DNA of 48,722 nt, taken from the NCBI GenBank assembly GCA_041687075.1, contig JAWLCO010000014.1, positions 1 through 48,722 on the forward strand, in the 5' to 3' direction. A model generated the notes under the pieces. The model was not told where the DNA came from and searched no databases. It saw only the letters and a list, made by a program, of their open reading frames with translations. This DNA comes from ZC4RG25 sp041687075. Its GTDB lineage: Bacteria > Pseudomonadota > Alphaproteobacteria > Rhizobiales > Hyphomicrobiaceae. Every line of letters starts with the position of its first letter. Position 1 is the first letter of the stretch. The position numbers and the translations under genes were made by a program. Below are positions 16,187-25,554 of this stretch, piece after piece.

Positions 16187-18133
16187 ATGTCCACGACCTA
16201 TCCTTCGCAAGTGCGCGTCGCCCTGACCGCGCTCTACTACGCCACGGCTGTCTTCTTCTCCCTCTTCCTCTTCAATTACTACTTCACCGGCGAAGGCGGG
16301 CCGACCGTGCTGACCGTGCTGATGCTGCCGGTCTGCTTCATTCTGTTCATTCTGGACTCTCTGCGCAGCAATGATCTTTATCCGCGGTTTGGCCTGATTC
16401 CCAATTTGGTGATTGCGGCCATCTATATCGGATTGGCGCTGACGGTTCTCTATTACGTAGGCACCGAGTTCTATGAGATCCGCACGGTGCGGGCCGGGTT
16501 CTTGAATACCACAGACCTCGTGATGGGCTCGATCATGGTCCTGCTCATCATGGAATACACGCGCAAACGCTATTTCGTTCTATTTGTCCTGAATGTCGTC
16601 CTGATCCTTTATGCCGCCTATGGCTGGCTGGTGCCCGGAATGTTCAGCCATCCGGGACTGAGCTGGACCCGCATCATTTCGGCAATGAGCCTCGAAACGG
16701 CCACTGGCGTCTATTCCCGCCTGCCGCAGCTCGCCCTGACGCTCATCGGTTGCTTCCTGCTGGTCCTCAGTGCCCTGCGCGCCTTCGGCTGTGTCGATTC
16801 CATTCTGCTCGGCGCCGGCCGCATCTCGGCCTGGTCTCCTTACGCCTTGCCCCAGGCGGCAGTCCTCGGCTCCTTCGGCGTAGCGACCGTCAGCGGCTCG
16901 AGTGCCGCCAATGCCGCAACGACCGGCTCCGCGACGATTCCAGCCATGGTGCAGGCCGGCATGCCGCGTGAGACGGCCGCCTCGATCGAGACCGCATCGT
17001 CTCTCGGTGGCCAGTTGATGCCACCCATCATGGGCATCTCCGCGTTCCTGATGGCCGATTTTCTGGGCCGCAGCTATTTCGATGTCGTGGCGCGCGGATA
17101 CGCACCGGCCTTGATCTACTTCGTTTCCGTCAGCCTGGCGGTCTACCTGCTGTCCGTCCGTTTCCGGCCAAGCCGGGACGTGGAGCTTCCTGGCGAAAGG
17201 TTCGATTGGGGAGATGCCGTCAATATCGCGGCGTTTGCGGCGGTGGTCGTCGCGCTGATCGGCCTCATGGGCGTCATCCACATGGCGCCGATGATCGCGG
17301 CGCTTCAGGTGTTCATGTACGCGGCGCCAACGATTTTCGTTTTCCATCTGGCGCGCCGCTGGGTTTCAGCCGGCCGGCCGGGGCTGCGCGACGTGGTGGC
17401 GCCGCTCGGCCGCATGGTGGACATCTTCGCCTCCATGACGGCCGATCTGACGCTGCTGCTGGCAACCCTGTCGATCATGACAGGCGCCTTTGTCATCACC
17501 GGCATCCCCACCAAGGTCGGCGCCATCCTGATCGAAGCGGCCGGCGTCAACCTGGCTGCGATGGGGCTCGTTGCGTTCCTTTTCGCGACGCTCATCGGCA
17601 CCGGCCTGCCACCCGCGCCCACCTATATTCTGACCGCGCTGGTGATCGCGCCGCCGATGATCAGGTACGGCGTCGATCCCTGGGCCGTACACTTTTTTGC
17701 CTTCTTCCTGGCGGTCTGGGGAGAGCTGACGCCGCCCACCTCGGTGGTGGCCGCCGTAACGGCCAAGATCGCCGACGCCTCCTTCATGGGCACATTGATG
17801 CGAGCGCTGGTGCTCTGCGTGTCGTTGTTCATGCTCATGGCCGGCGTATTCGTGCGGCCGGAGCTGGTGCTGGAGCCCGGCCTCTCGCAAGTGGGCGCCA
17901 TGCTCCTCATCCTGACAGCGACCATCGGCATGACGTTCAGCCTGCAGGCGCATTTCAGTGATACATTTGCCGCCAACATGGGGCTGCGGGGCTTGCTCGG
18001 GGCTTTCTCGCTAACGGTCCTGCTCTATCCCGACACCGGCATTGCTACCCTGTTCTGCATACCCGTCATACTGATGGTAATCGGCTGGTTCATCCTCCGC
18101 CGCCCGGGCCACAGAGCCGAAGCCCCGGCGTGA
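16187..18133 (+). CDS. TRAP transporter permease, fused small and large subunits
   Basis: Membrane component of the TAXI-TRAP system, 648 residues, with the DctQ-like and DctM-like parts fused, as is usual for TAXI transporters. The first four or so helices (residues about 10-150) form the small-subunit part. From about 180 the DctM part begins; it contains GSFGVATVSGSSAANAATTG and ETASSLGGQLMPPIMGISAF, both typical of fused TRAP permeases. Further helices run to the C-terminus (IPVILMVIGWFILRRPGH). The ribosome-binding site is not obvious. The gene is downstream of its receptor gene and the intervening hairpin, and upstream of a tRNA-Cys on the other strand. Confidence 0.92.
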   Translation: MSTTYPSQVRVALTALYYATAVFFSLFLFNYYFTGEGGPTVLTVLMLPVCFILFILDSLRSNDLYPRFGLIPNLVIAAIYIGLALTVLYYVGTEFYEIRTVRAGFLNTTDLVMGSIMVLLIMEYTRKRYFVLFVLNVVLILYAAYGWLVPGMFSHPGLSWTRIISAMSLETATGVYSRLPQLALTLIGCFLLVLSALRAFGCVDSILLGAGRISAWSPYALPQAAVLGSFGVATVSGSSAANAATTGSATIPAMVQAGMPRETAASIETASSLGGQLMPPIMGISAFLMADFLGRSYFDVVARGYAPALIYFVSVSLAVYLLSVRFRPSRDVELPGERFDWGDAVNIAAFAAVVVALIGLMGVIHMAPMIAALQVFMYAAPTIFVFHLARRWVSAGRPGLRDVVAPLGRMVDIFASMTADLTLLLATLSIMTGAFVITGIPTKVGAILIEAAGVNLAAMGLVAFLFATLIGTGLPPAPTYILTALVIAPPMIRYGVDPWAVHFFAFFLAVWGELTPPTSVVAAVTAKIADASFMGTLMRALVLCVSLFMLMAGVFVRPELVLEPGLSQVGAMLLILTATIGMTFSLQAHFSDTFAANMGLRGLLGAFSLTVLLYPDTGIATLFCIPVILMVIGWFILRRPGHRAEAPA

Positions 18134-18164
18134 GCGGTGTTGGTCTACGCCCATACCAAGCGCA

Positions 18165-18188
18165 GCTTGCCGCTTTCCGGCGGCAAGC
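18165..18188. terminator. 9-bp stem-loop after the TRAP permease gene
   Basis: GCTTGCCGC at 18165-18173 pairs perfectly with 18180-18188 around a 6-base loop, 32 bases after the permease stop. It lies between convergent transcription units (permease gene and tRNA-Cys) and could terminate either. No T-run follows on the plus strand. Confidence 0.45.
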
Positions 18189-18293
18189 GCGATTGAGCTG
18201 CCAAAGCGGGTCGCCGCTGCCGACGAGGATATCGCGAAGCTCAAGCAAACTGCGCTGTTGTGGAACGCTCAGGCTAGCCGCCGAGCCAACTGT

Positions 18294-18367
18294 TGGAGGC
18301 CACGGCCGGAATCGAACCGGCGTGCGCGGATTTGCAGTCCGCTGCGTAACCACTCCGCCACGTGGCC
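18294..18367 (-). tRNA. tRNA-Cys (GCA)
   Basis: A complete 74-nt cloverleaf folds on the minus strand: acceptor GGCCACG/CGTGGCC, D-stem GCG/CGC, anticodon stem GCGGA/TCCGC with loop CTGCAAA (anticodon GCA), T-arm GCCGG-TTCGATT-CCGGC, discriminator T and encoded CCA. It marks the boundary between the transport block and the pcm-tolC-popZ-valS block. I saw no second copy of its 3' end in the window that would indicate an integrase attachment site. Confidence 0.96.
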
Positions 18368-18612
18368 GCCAAGGGTGGGGTGAAGTGCGGTGGCGCACCT
18401 CAGCCGTTGCCGCGAGAAGTGCCTTGCGGCGAGGCGTCCTGTAGCATGCCGGGGCCGGTCCTGCAATGAGGTCCCTCTCGTGCGGCTTTGCGTCCGAAGG
18501 CCTTGCGGTGCGAACAAGAGCTCTGGCCGAGCGTTCGTCTGTTCGCTAAGGTCCGGCCGCCTTGGCTAGGCCAGCCGGCAGCATGCTTTGCACGGGATGT
18601 CGAGGAGGGGAG

Positions 18613-19281
18613 ATGGTCAACTTTGCGGTCCAGCGCGAGAACATGGTCGAGAGCCAGGTTCGGCCCGCCGATGTCGTCGACCGGAGAATCATTCGCGCCA
18701 TGCTCGAGATCCCCAGGGAGGTGTTCGTCCCTGAGGAGGTGCGGCCTCTCGCCTACATGGATCGCGACGTCCCCGTCTCGCCCCGCTCGGAGGCACGGCC
18801 GCGTTTCATGATGTCACCGAGCGTTCACGCCAGGCTGATCCAGTTCCTGGAGCTGGAGGACAACGCCGTCGTGCTGGACGTCGGCTGCGGGACCGGTTAC
18901 GGCAGCGCGATCATGGCGCGGCTGGCACAGACCGTCGTCGCCCTCGAATGCGATCCCGGCCTGGCTGAAACGGCGACAAAGACCCTCTCGGAGCTGGGCG
19001 TCGACAACGTGGTGGTGGTCGTCGGCAGCCTGCCTGCCGGCTGGCCGGGCGAGGGGCCATACGACGCCATCATTCTCAACGGGTCCGTGCCCGAGGCTCC
19101 TGCAACGCTGCTCGACCAGCTCAGGGACGGCGGCCGACTCGCCGCCATCGAGGCGGACGGCGGTCTCAGCAAGGCACGAATCTGGCAGCGCTCAGGCCAG
19201 AACGTCTCGGCCAGAACGCTGTTCGATGCAGCCGCCAGACCGCTCCCTGGCTTCGAGCGCCAGCCACAATTCGTATTCTGA
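18613..19281 (+). CDS. pcm: Protein-L-isoaspartate O-methyltransferase-like protein
   Basis: SAM-dependent methyltransferase of the PCMT family, 222 residues. True Pcm methylates isoaspartyl residues in damaged proteins. GAGGAGGGGAG just before ATG 18613 sets the start; the frame is open 17 codons further upstream. The SAM-binding motif LDVGCGTGYGS lies near residues 89-99. In place of the canonical Pcm segment containing TISQP, this protein has RPRFMMSPSVHARL, as seen in the alphaproteobacterial paralogue next to tolC. Isoaspartate repair activity is therefore not assured. tolC, popZ and valS follow, an order conserved in many Hyphomicrobiales. Confidence 0.88.
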   Translation: MVNFAVQRENMVESQVRPADVVDRRIIRAMLEIPREVFVPEEVRPLAYMDRDVPVSPRSEARPRFMMSPSVHARLIQFLELEDNAVVLDVGCGTGYGSAIMARLAQTVVALECDPGLAETATKTLSELGVDNVVVVVGSLPAGWPGEGPYDAIILNGSVPEAPATLLDQLRDGGRLAAIEADGGLSKARIWQRSGQNVSARTLFDAAARPLPGFERQPQFVF

Positions 19282-19500
19282 TCGTCCGATTCCATCAGAA
19301 GTGTTGAGTTAGGGCCACGCACACGCAGGCATCTGGCGTGCTGCGACTGATTCGTGGTTCTGGCCCGTTCCCCGAATGAGGTACTTAGGGATTCGATCCG
19401 GTGCGAGCCTGGATGGAATCAGTGTAAGTCCATGGGGTGGGACGGGCTCTGAGGCCTGCACCGCGTTTGCTTGAGTGCGTCCAGGGACAGCGGGGGCCGA

Positions 19501-20976
19501 ATGGCAACGAAAGCCGAGGGCGACATGGGGGAGTCTCGAAAGCGGGGCACGCGGATCGCGACTGCTGTCGCGCTGGCGGCAATGCTCGTGGTGCACCTCC
19601 CTGCCGTTGATGCGCAAGCGGAGTCGCTGCGGCAGGCGCTGACGGCAGCTTACAAGTTCAATCCCCGGCTCGATGCGGAAAGGTCGAACCTGCGCGCCAC
19701 CGACGAGGAGGTGCCGCGCGCCCTTTCCGGTTATCGCCCGCAGATCTTCGGCTCGGCGGACGTTGGCTATCAAAGAACCGAAACGCGCGGGGGAGTGGAC
19801 GGCAGGAGCGTTTCGGAGACCAATCCTCGCGGGTATGGAGTTGACCTCTCGCAGCCATTGTTCCGTGGCTTTCGCACACTGAACACCGTGCGCGAGGCAG
19901 AAGCCGTGGTCCGTGCAGCGCGGGCCAATCTGCGGATCATAGAGCAGTCGGTCCTGCTGGAAGCCGTCATTGCCTATGCGGACGTCGTCCGGGACCAGGC
20001 GGTAGTCCGCCTGCGTGAGAACAACGTCAATGTCCTGACGCGCGAGCTGCGCGCCACGCAGGACCGGTTCTCGGTCGGTGAGGTGACGCGCACGGACGTT
20101 GCCCAGGCGGAGGCGCGCAGGGCAGGCGCCGTCTCGGCCCTTGACCTCGCACGGGCCAACCTGCGCACCAGCCGGGCCGCGTACGAGCGCGTGATCGGGC
20201 ATCCGCCGAGCAATCTCATGGAGCCGAACGTGCCGGAGAACCTGCTGCCGCGTTCGCAGCAGGAAGCCATGGCGACGGCCTCTCAGGAGAACCCCAACAT
20301 CGTTGCCGCGCTCTATCGCGAGCAGGCGGCGCGGCATGTGGTCGATCGGATCTGGGGCGAGCTGCTTCCCGAAGTCCGCGTCGATGCGAGCTATGATCGC
20401 CGGTTCGGGCAGGGAAACGTCGACGAGTCGGAAACGACGGCTGTGACCGGCCGGTTGACGGTGCCCATCTACCAGGGCGGTGAGGTGTCGGCGCGTGTGC
20501 GTCAGGCAAAGCACACGCACGTGACGCGTCTGCAGGAGGTGGAACAATTCCGGACCGAAGCTCTGGCGGATGTGGTGGCGTCATGGGCCCGTTTAGAGGC
20601 ATCGCGCGCGCAGCTCACTTCCGACATCGCGCAGGTCGAGGCGAGCCGTGTGGCGCTGGCCGGTGTGCGTGAGGAAGAGCGCGTCGGCCAGCGGACGCTG
20701 CTCGACGTGCTCAACGCCGAGCTGGAGTTGCTGAACGCCGAGGTCAATCTCGTGACGACGCGGCGCGATCTGGTGGTCAGCGCCTATACGCTGTTGTCGT
20801 CTGTCGGCAGACTGCACGCCGAGCACCTTGGGCTGGGCGCAGCGGTGTATGATCCTGAGGCGCACTACCACGAGATCCGCCGCAAGTGGTGGGGCATCAG
20901 CATCACCCATGCCGATGGCCGCCGTGAGAGCCTCGACCTGTGGGAAACCCACGGGCAGCACGCTCCCATGAAATGA
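19501..20976 (+). CDS. tolC: TolC-family outer membrane channel
   Basis: Outer-membrane efflux and type I secretion exit duct, about 491 residues. A signal sequence (RIATAVALAAMLVVHLPAVDA, residues about 18-38) precedes a mature start ESLRQALTAAYKFNPRLDAE typical of TolC. Two internally similar OEP repeats follow, with long helical heptads (residues about 190-260 and 350-430), and QVEASRVALAGVREEERVGQ with RTLLDVLNAE near the end of the second. Starts at 19501 or 19525 are both possible. No inner-membrane partner gene is adjacent, so the channel probably serves several systems encoded elsewhere. Confidence 0.92.
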   Translation: MATKAEGDMGESRKRGTRIATAVALAAMLVVHLPAVDAQAESLRQALTAAYKFNPRLDAERSNLRATDEEVPRALSGYRPQIFGSADVGYQRTETRGGVDGRSVSETNPRGYGVDLSQPLFRGFRTLNTVREAEAVVRAARANLRIIEQSVLLEAVIAYADVVRDQAVVRLRENNVNVLTRELRATQDRFSVGEVTRTDVAQAEARRAGAVSALDLARANLRTSRAAYERVIGHPPSNLMEPNVPENLLPRSQQEAMATASQENPNIVAALYREQAARHVVDRIWGELLPEVRVDASYDRRFGQGNVDESETTAVTGRLTVPIYQGGEVSARVRQAKHTHVTRLQEVEQFRTEALADVVASWARLEASRAQLTSDIAQVEASRVALAGVREEERVGQRTLLDVLNAELELLNAEVNLVTTRRDLVVSAYTLLSSVGRLHAEHLGLGAAVYDPEAHYHEIRRKWWGISITHADGRRESLDLWETHGQHAPMK

Positions 20977-21409
20977 GCGTCGGTGAGGCGCCGCAGTTCG
21001 ATTGAGGGGCGGCGCATCCGCGCGGCCACGGCGCACACACGCCCTGATGCGCGGACTTGTTTGCGCTACTCGTCATGGCATGCATGAGTGCTGGGTATGC
21101 GGAGCACCGCGGATACGGGCTCTCGGGACGGGCCGAACTGGGCGGGGCACCATCCCGGATCAGCGCAATTTTCGTCGCGTGAGATCTACGACGTCTTCGG
21201 CCTGACGGACGGGATAGCGGCTCCGGCTGGCTCTGTGTGTGGTGCCGGACGCACCGTGGAAGTCTCACAAAACGCACAATTTCAATGAAGCCAATGCATT
21301 GAAGTGCCCGGGCAATCGGTGTACCACGGTTAAGAATTTAGCAATGCGTGTTGCAGGCGAGGCACGCAGTTTGGCCTGGGCGGTGGCCGTTGAGCAGTGA
21401 GGGTGGGGG
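20977..21409. other. 433-base gap with a REP fragment
   Basis: A 7-bp stem pairs GCGCCGC (20988-20994) with GCGGCGC (21009-21015), possibly ending the tolC transcript. Around 21151-21170 there is CATCCCGGATCAGCGC, the core of the REP-like unit found in the composite repeats, without the rest. From 21270 to 21345 the sequence becomes relatively AT-rich and probably holds the popZ promoter, but I cannot assign boxes. No gene is supported. Confidence 0.45.
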
Positions 21410-22621
21410 ATGCATAGAGCGGATAAGGCGCCCGAGCCGAGCATGGAAGAGATCCTTGCATCGATCCGCAAGATCATTGCGGAGGAGCCGATCGGCTCGC
21501 GGCCGGGGCCGACGTCGCACGAGTCCGATAGCGATGCACCGCTGCCGGCAACCAAAGCCAGCGATCCAGCGAGCCGGGCGGACGCGCCTGCTCTTCCTAT
21601 GCCATCGCGGAACCAGGACGGCTCTGACGGGCCGCCCTACAGCGTTGAAGACGCGTTGGCCGACCTGATGGACGATTCCTCCCAGCGGCGGGCCGACCCC
21701 GCCGCGGGCAAGGACGATTTCGCCAAGCCGCAGGGGCGGCCTGCACCGCCAGAAGAGGACAGCCGCCCAAGCTGGCTGTTCGGGCGGCAGGCCAGCCCGA
21801 GCTCGGCTCAGCCGCAAGCGGGCTCCTCGCCCGCTCCTGCGCGCAGCCCCGGAGGCAGCCTGCTCGGGCAGCTCGGCTCTCTGCGCGAAAGCCCCGAGCG
21901 TGCACCGATCGAAGGCGGGAATTCCGGTGCAAAGTCCGCTGCTGCACCACGGCAGGCGGAAGCAGATTCGCTCTTCGGTCGGCAGCGGGAGGGCGGGCGT
22001 CCAGGGCCGGCAGACTTCCCGACCCTGCCGCAAGGATCCTCGCACGAGGTGCCGCGGCCGGCGGCTCCGCGTGTGCCAACGCGAGAGGCTGGGTTTGCGA
22101 GCCCTCGCAGCGAGCAGAGCAGTGGGCCGGGGTCATTGCCGGGAGCCAGTACACCCGGCGCGCGGCCGGCTTCAGCCATACCTATGCCGGTGGGGCGTTC
22201 TCCGGAACCGGGTGCTGATGCAGCGACCCAGTCCGATGCGCCACAACGCGAGGCAGCAGCGGATACAGTCGCCAAATCGGCGCAAGCTCCCGCTGGAATG
22301 ACAGAACGGCAAAGTTCGCCAGCATCGGCTGCGGCGGATCGCAGCGACGGATCAGCGCGTGAGAGGTCGACGGAGGCGGCTTCGGCGGCCAGACAATCCA
22401 CCGGCTCGCATCGAGAGGCGCCGAAAAAGCCGGCGGCCCCGTCTGCAACTCAGGCCTCGCCTCAGTCAGCGGCTGCGCGCACGCTGGAGGACACCGTTGC
22501 GGAGCTGCTCAGGCCCATGCTGCGCGAGTGGCTCGATGCCAACATGCCCCGCATCGTCGAGAAGGCGCTGCGGGTGGAGCTGGCGTCAAGCGCCAAGGGC
22601 AAGGAACGGTCAGACGGATAA
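21410..22621 (+). CDS. popZ: PopZ-like polar organizing protein (DUF2497)
   Basis: Cytoplasmic pole-organising scaffold; in Caulobacter and relatives PopZ assembles at cell poles and recruits chromosome-anchoring and cell-cycle proteins. The N-terminal motif EPSMEEILASIRKIIAEE (residues about 8-26) and the C-terminal helices ARTLEDTVAELLRPMLREWL and NMPRIVEKALRVEL (about 352-393) are those of DUF2497/PopZ. The roughly 320-residue centre is a low-complexity linker rich in Pro, Ser, Ala, Gly and Arg. It contains the repeated short motif LFGRQ (in SWLFGRQASP and SLFGRQREG). At 403 residues it is much longer than the about 180-residue Caulobacter protein. It lies between tolC and valS. Confidence 0.9.
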   Translation: MHRADKAPEPSMEEILASIRKIIAEEPIGSRPGPTSHESDSDAPLPATKASDPASRADAPALPMPSRNQDGSDGPPYSVEDALADLMDDSSQRRADPAAGKDDFAKPQGRPAPPEEDSRPSWLFGRQASPSSAQPQAGSSPAPARSPGGSLLGQLGSLRESPERAPIEGGNSGAKSAAAPRQAEADSLFGRQREGGRPGPADFPTLPQGSSHEVPRPAAPRVPTREAGFASPRSEQSSGPGSLPGASTPGARPASAIPMPVGRSPEPGADAATQSDAPQREAAADTVAKSAQAPAGMTERQSSPASAAADRSDGSARERSTEAASAARQSTGSHREAPKKPAAPSATQASPQSAAARTLEDTVAELLRPMLREWLDANMPRIVEKALRVELASSAKGKERSDG

Positions 22622-22642
22622 GCCGTGAAACGTGAAGCCGCC

Positions 22643-22706
22643 AAGTCGTGAGGTCGTGGGCTCGAATCTTCGCAAGTCCACTTCACGACCTCACGAACTC
22701 ACGACT
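22643..22706. repeat. Hairpin element with TCACGA octamer repeats
   Basis: AGTCGTGAGGTCGTG (22644-22658) pairs with CACGACCTCACGAACT (22684-22699), about 15 pairs with one bulged A. In the right arm, TCACGA recurs every 8 bases (22683, 22691 and 22699). It lies in the popZ-valS gap. Its design, inverted arms made of short tandem repeats, resembles the GCGAAT elements, although the unit differs. It could act as a terminator after popZ. Confidence 0.6.
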
Positions 22707-22823
22707 TCACTCCTCTCCTTGGGCGGGAGCGTTTGTCCGCGGCCCTGAGTTGACAGGGAACGAATGCGGGGCGTAGGACGCCCTGCACTTCCCATGAATT
22801 GCAACCCGCGGGCCAGGCGACCC

Positions 22824-25481
22824 ATGCTCCAGAAGACCTATCAACCTGCCGAGATCGAGAAGCGGATCTACCAGGATTGGGAGAACGCGGGTGCGTTCCG
22901 TTGCGGCCGGCCGGAGCGGGTAAACGCCGAACCCTATTGCATCGTCATTCCGCCGCCGAACGTCACCGGCTCGCTCCATATGGGGCACGCGCTCAACAAC
23001 ACGCTGCAGGACATCCTGTGCCGCTTCGAGCGCATGCGCGGCAAGGACGTGCTCTGGCAGCCGGGCACCGATCACGCCGGCATTGCGACGCAGATGGTCG
23101 TGGAGCGCAAGCTTGCCGAGGAGCAGCGCGATCGCCGCCGGATGGGCCGCCAGGCCTTCCTCGATGAGGTCTGGAAGTGGAAGGCCGAAAGTGGCGGCAT
23201 GATTCTCAACCAGCTGAAGCGGCTCGGCGCGTCCTGCGACTGGTCGCGCGAGCGGTTCACGATGGACGAGGGCCTCAGCCGCGCGGTGCTCAAGGTTTTC
23301 GTCGAGCTCTACCGCCGGGGCTTGATCTATAAGGACAAGAGGCTGGTCAATTGGGATCCGCGCTTTCAGTCGGCCATCTCCGATCTCGAGGTGATGCAGG
23401 TCGAGGTGAAGGGCAACCTCTGGCACCTGCGCTATCCGCTCAGGGACGACCCTTCGCGCTTCATCGTGGTCGCCACCACGCGGCCCGAGACTATGCTGGG
23501 CGATACGGCCGTTGCCGTTCATCCGGAGGATGAGCGCTACAAGGATCTCGTCGGCAAGATGGTGGTGCTGCCGCTCGTCGGGCGTGAGATCCCTATCGTC
23601 GCGGACGAGTACTCCGATCCGGAGAAGGGCTCCGGCGCCGTCAAGATCACGCCGGCCCACGACTTCAACGACTTCGAGGTCGGCCGGCGGCACGACCTGC
23701 CGATGATCAACGTCTTCGACGCTGAAGCGCGCATCAACGAGAACGCACCCGAGGCGTATCGCGGTCTCGATCGCTTCGAGGCCAGAAAGCGGGTCATCGC
23801 CGATCTCGAAGCGCAGGGCCTCGTCGAAAAGATCGAGCCGTACACGCACATGGTTCCCCATGGCGACCGTTCGGCCGTGCCGATCGAGCCGTGGCTGACG
23901 GATCAGTGGTACGTCAATGCGGCCGAGCTGGCGAAAGAGGCGATCAAGGCCGTCGAGGACGGGCGCACGAAGTTTGTCCCGAAGAATTGGGAGAAGACGT
24001 ACTACGAGTGGATGCGCAACATCCAGCCCTGGTGCATCTCGCGCCAGCTCTGGTGGGGCCATCAGATCCCGGCGTGGTATGGGCCTGATGGCGAGGTGTT
24101 CGTCGAGGAGACGGAGAACCTGGCGCTGGCCGCGGCGCAGCGGCACTACGGCTCCCGCGTCAATCTCGAGCGCGATCCGGACGTGCTGGACACGTGGTTC
24201 TCGTCCGCGCTCTGGCCGTTCTCGACTCTCGGCTGGCCGGAGAAGACCCCGGAGCTCGCGCGCTATTATCCCACCAACGTCGTCGTCACCGGCTTCGACA
24301 TCATCTTCTTCTGGGTCGCCCGGATGATGATGATGGGGCTCTACTTCAAGGACGATGTGCCCTTCCGCGACGTCTATATCCATGCCCTCGTCCGCGATGA
24401 GAAGGGGCAGAAGATGTCGAAGTCCAAGGGCAACGTCATGGACCCCCTGGAGCTGATCGACGCCTACGGTGCCGACGCGCTGCGCTTCACGCTGGCGGCG
24501 ATGGCGGCACAGGGCCGTGACATCAAGCTCGCCCGCTCGCGCGTCGAAGGGTACCGGAACTTCGCCACGAAGCTTTGGAATGCCGCGCGCTTCGCGGAAA
24601 TGAACGAGTGCGTGCGCGTCAAGGGCTTCGATCCCAAGTCGGTGAAGCTGACCGTCAACCGCTGGATCGCTGGCGAGACGGAGCGGACGGCCAAGGCCGT
24701 GACCGCTGCGATCGAGGCTTACAGGTTCAACGAGGCGGCCAGCGCCATTTACGAGTTCACCTGGGGCATTCTCTGCGACTGGTATCTCGAGCTGGTGAAG
24801 CCGGTCCTCGGCGGTTCCGACGAGGAAGCGAAGGCCGAGACACGCGCCATGGTGGCCTGGGGGCTCGATCAGGTGCTGAAGCTCCTGCACCCGTTCATGC
24901 CGTTCATCACCGAGGAGCTGTGGGCGCACATGGTGGAGCATGGCGTCAGGCGGGACTCGATGCTGGCGCTGAGCACCTGGCCTGAACTCGATGGGCTCGC
25001 CGATGCCGCGGCCGACGCGGAGCTCGGCTGGGTGGTCAACCTCGTCAGCGAGGTGCGCTCCGTCCGTGCGGAGATGAACGTGCCCGCAGGGGCCAAGGTG
25101 CCGCTCGTGCTGGTCGGCTGCAGCGATGCCATCCGGCAGCGGGCCGAGCATCACGAGGAGACCATCGGCCGCCTCGCCCGACTGGGCTCCTTGTCTTTCG
25201 AGGACGCGCCGCCTGCAGGCGCGGCAGTCATTGCCTTTGGCGAGACCACGGCGGCCCTGCCGCTCGCCGGGATCATCGACATGGCCGCCGAGAAGGCTCG
25301 GCTTCAGCGCGAGATCGACAAGGCTGCCGCCGACATTGGCAAGATCGACGCCAAGCTCGCCAATGCGCAGTTCCTCGCCAAGGCGCCGGAAGACGTCGTC
25401 GAGGAGCAGCGTGAACGCAAGGCCGAGCTCGAAGCGCTCTCAGCAAGGCTGGCGAACGCATTGAAGCGGCTGGAAGGGTGA
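22824..25481 (+). CDS. valS: Valyl-tRNA synthetase
   Basis: Class I synthetase charging tRNA-Val, with editing of mischarged threonine. ATG 22824 gives the usual N-terminus MLQKTYQPAEIEKRIYQDWE and 885 residues; in-frame ATGs at 22764 and 22794 would add unconserved residues. The HIGH motif is HMGH at 52-55 within PPPNVTGSLHMGHALN, and the KMSKS motif is in GQKMSKSKGNVMD near residue 530. The CP1 editing domain includes TTRPETMLGDTAVAVHP. The C-terminal coiled coil that contacts tRNA (EKARLQREIDKAAADIGKID) is intact. All catalytic motifs are present. Confidence 0.97.
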   Translation: MLQKTYQPAEIEKRIYQDWENAGAFRCGRPERVNAEPYCIVIPPPNVTGSLHMGHALNNTLQDILCRFERMRGKDVLWQPGTDHAGIATQMVVERKLAEEQRDRRRMGRQAFLDEVWKWKAESGGMILNQLKRLGASCDWSRERFTMDEGLSRAVLKVFVELYRRGLIYKDKRLVNWDPRFQSAISDLEVMQVEVKGNLWHLRYPLRDDPSRFIVVATTRPETMLGDTAVAVHPEDERYKDLVGKMVVLPLVGREIPIVADEYSDPEKGSGAVKITPAHDFNDFEVGRRHDLPMINVFDAEARINENAPEAYRGLDRFEARKRVIADLEAQGLVEKIEPYTHMVPHGDRSAVPIEPWLTDQWYVNAAELAKEAIKAVEDGRTKFVPKNWEKTYYEWMRNIQPWCISRQLWWGHQIPAWYGPDGEVFVEETENLALAAAQRHYGSRVNLERDPDVLDTWFSSALWPFSTLGWPEKTPELARYYPTNVVVTGFDIIFFWVARMMMMGLYFKDDVPFRDVYIHALVRDEKGQKMSKSKGNVMDPLELIDAYGADALRFTLAAMAAQGRDIKLARSRVEGYRNFATKLWNAARFAEMNECVRVKGFDPKSVKLTVNRWIAGETERTAKAVTAAIEAYRFNEAASAIYEFTWGILCDWYLELVKPVLGGSDEEAKAETRAMVAWGLDQVLKLLHPFMPFITEELWAHMVEHGVRRDSMLALSTWPELDGLADAAADAELGWVVNLVSEVRSVRAEMNVPAGAKVPLVLVGCSDAIRQRAEHHEETIGRLARLGSLSFEDAPPAGAAVIAFGETTAALPLAGIIDMAAEKARLQREIDKAAADIGKIDAKLANAQFLAKAPEDVVEEQRERKAELEALSARLANALKRLEG

Positions 25482-25492
25482 TGGGAGTGAAT

Positions 25493-25554
25493 GGCGAAAT
25501 AGCGAGTAGCGAATAGGGCAGGGAAGACTCACAATTCGCCATTCGCCATTCGCT
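25493..25554. repeat. Second GCGAAT-type inverted heptamer element
   Basis: Left arm units GCGAAAT, AGCGAGT and AGCGAAT (25494-25514) face right arm units ATTCGCC, ATTCGCC and ATTCGCT (25534-25554) across 19 bases. It is the shorter relative of the element at 10768-10883. It lies in the 348-base gap between valS and ilvD, just after the valS stop. The rest of this gap (25555-25829) shows no gene; an alternating purine-pyrimidine GCGCGCGTGCGCATGCACGC tract occurs near 25769-25788. Confidence 0.75.

Noticed and set aside
18294..18367. Integrase attachment site at tRNA-Cys
   Set aside because: No integrase gene and no second copy of the tRNA 3' end were seen in the window, so an integrative element is not shown.
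22707..25154. Long open frame on the minus strand opposite valS
   Set aside because: It mirrors valS codons in GC-rich DNA; the product is rich in His, Arg, Asp and Leu in no family pattern and has no ribosome-binding site. valS on the plus strand is fully conserved.
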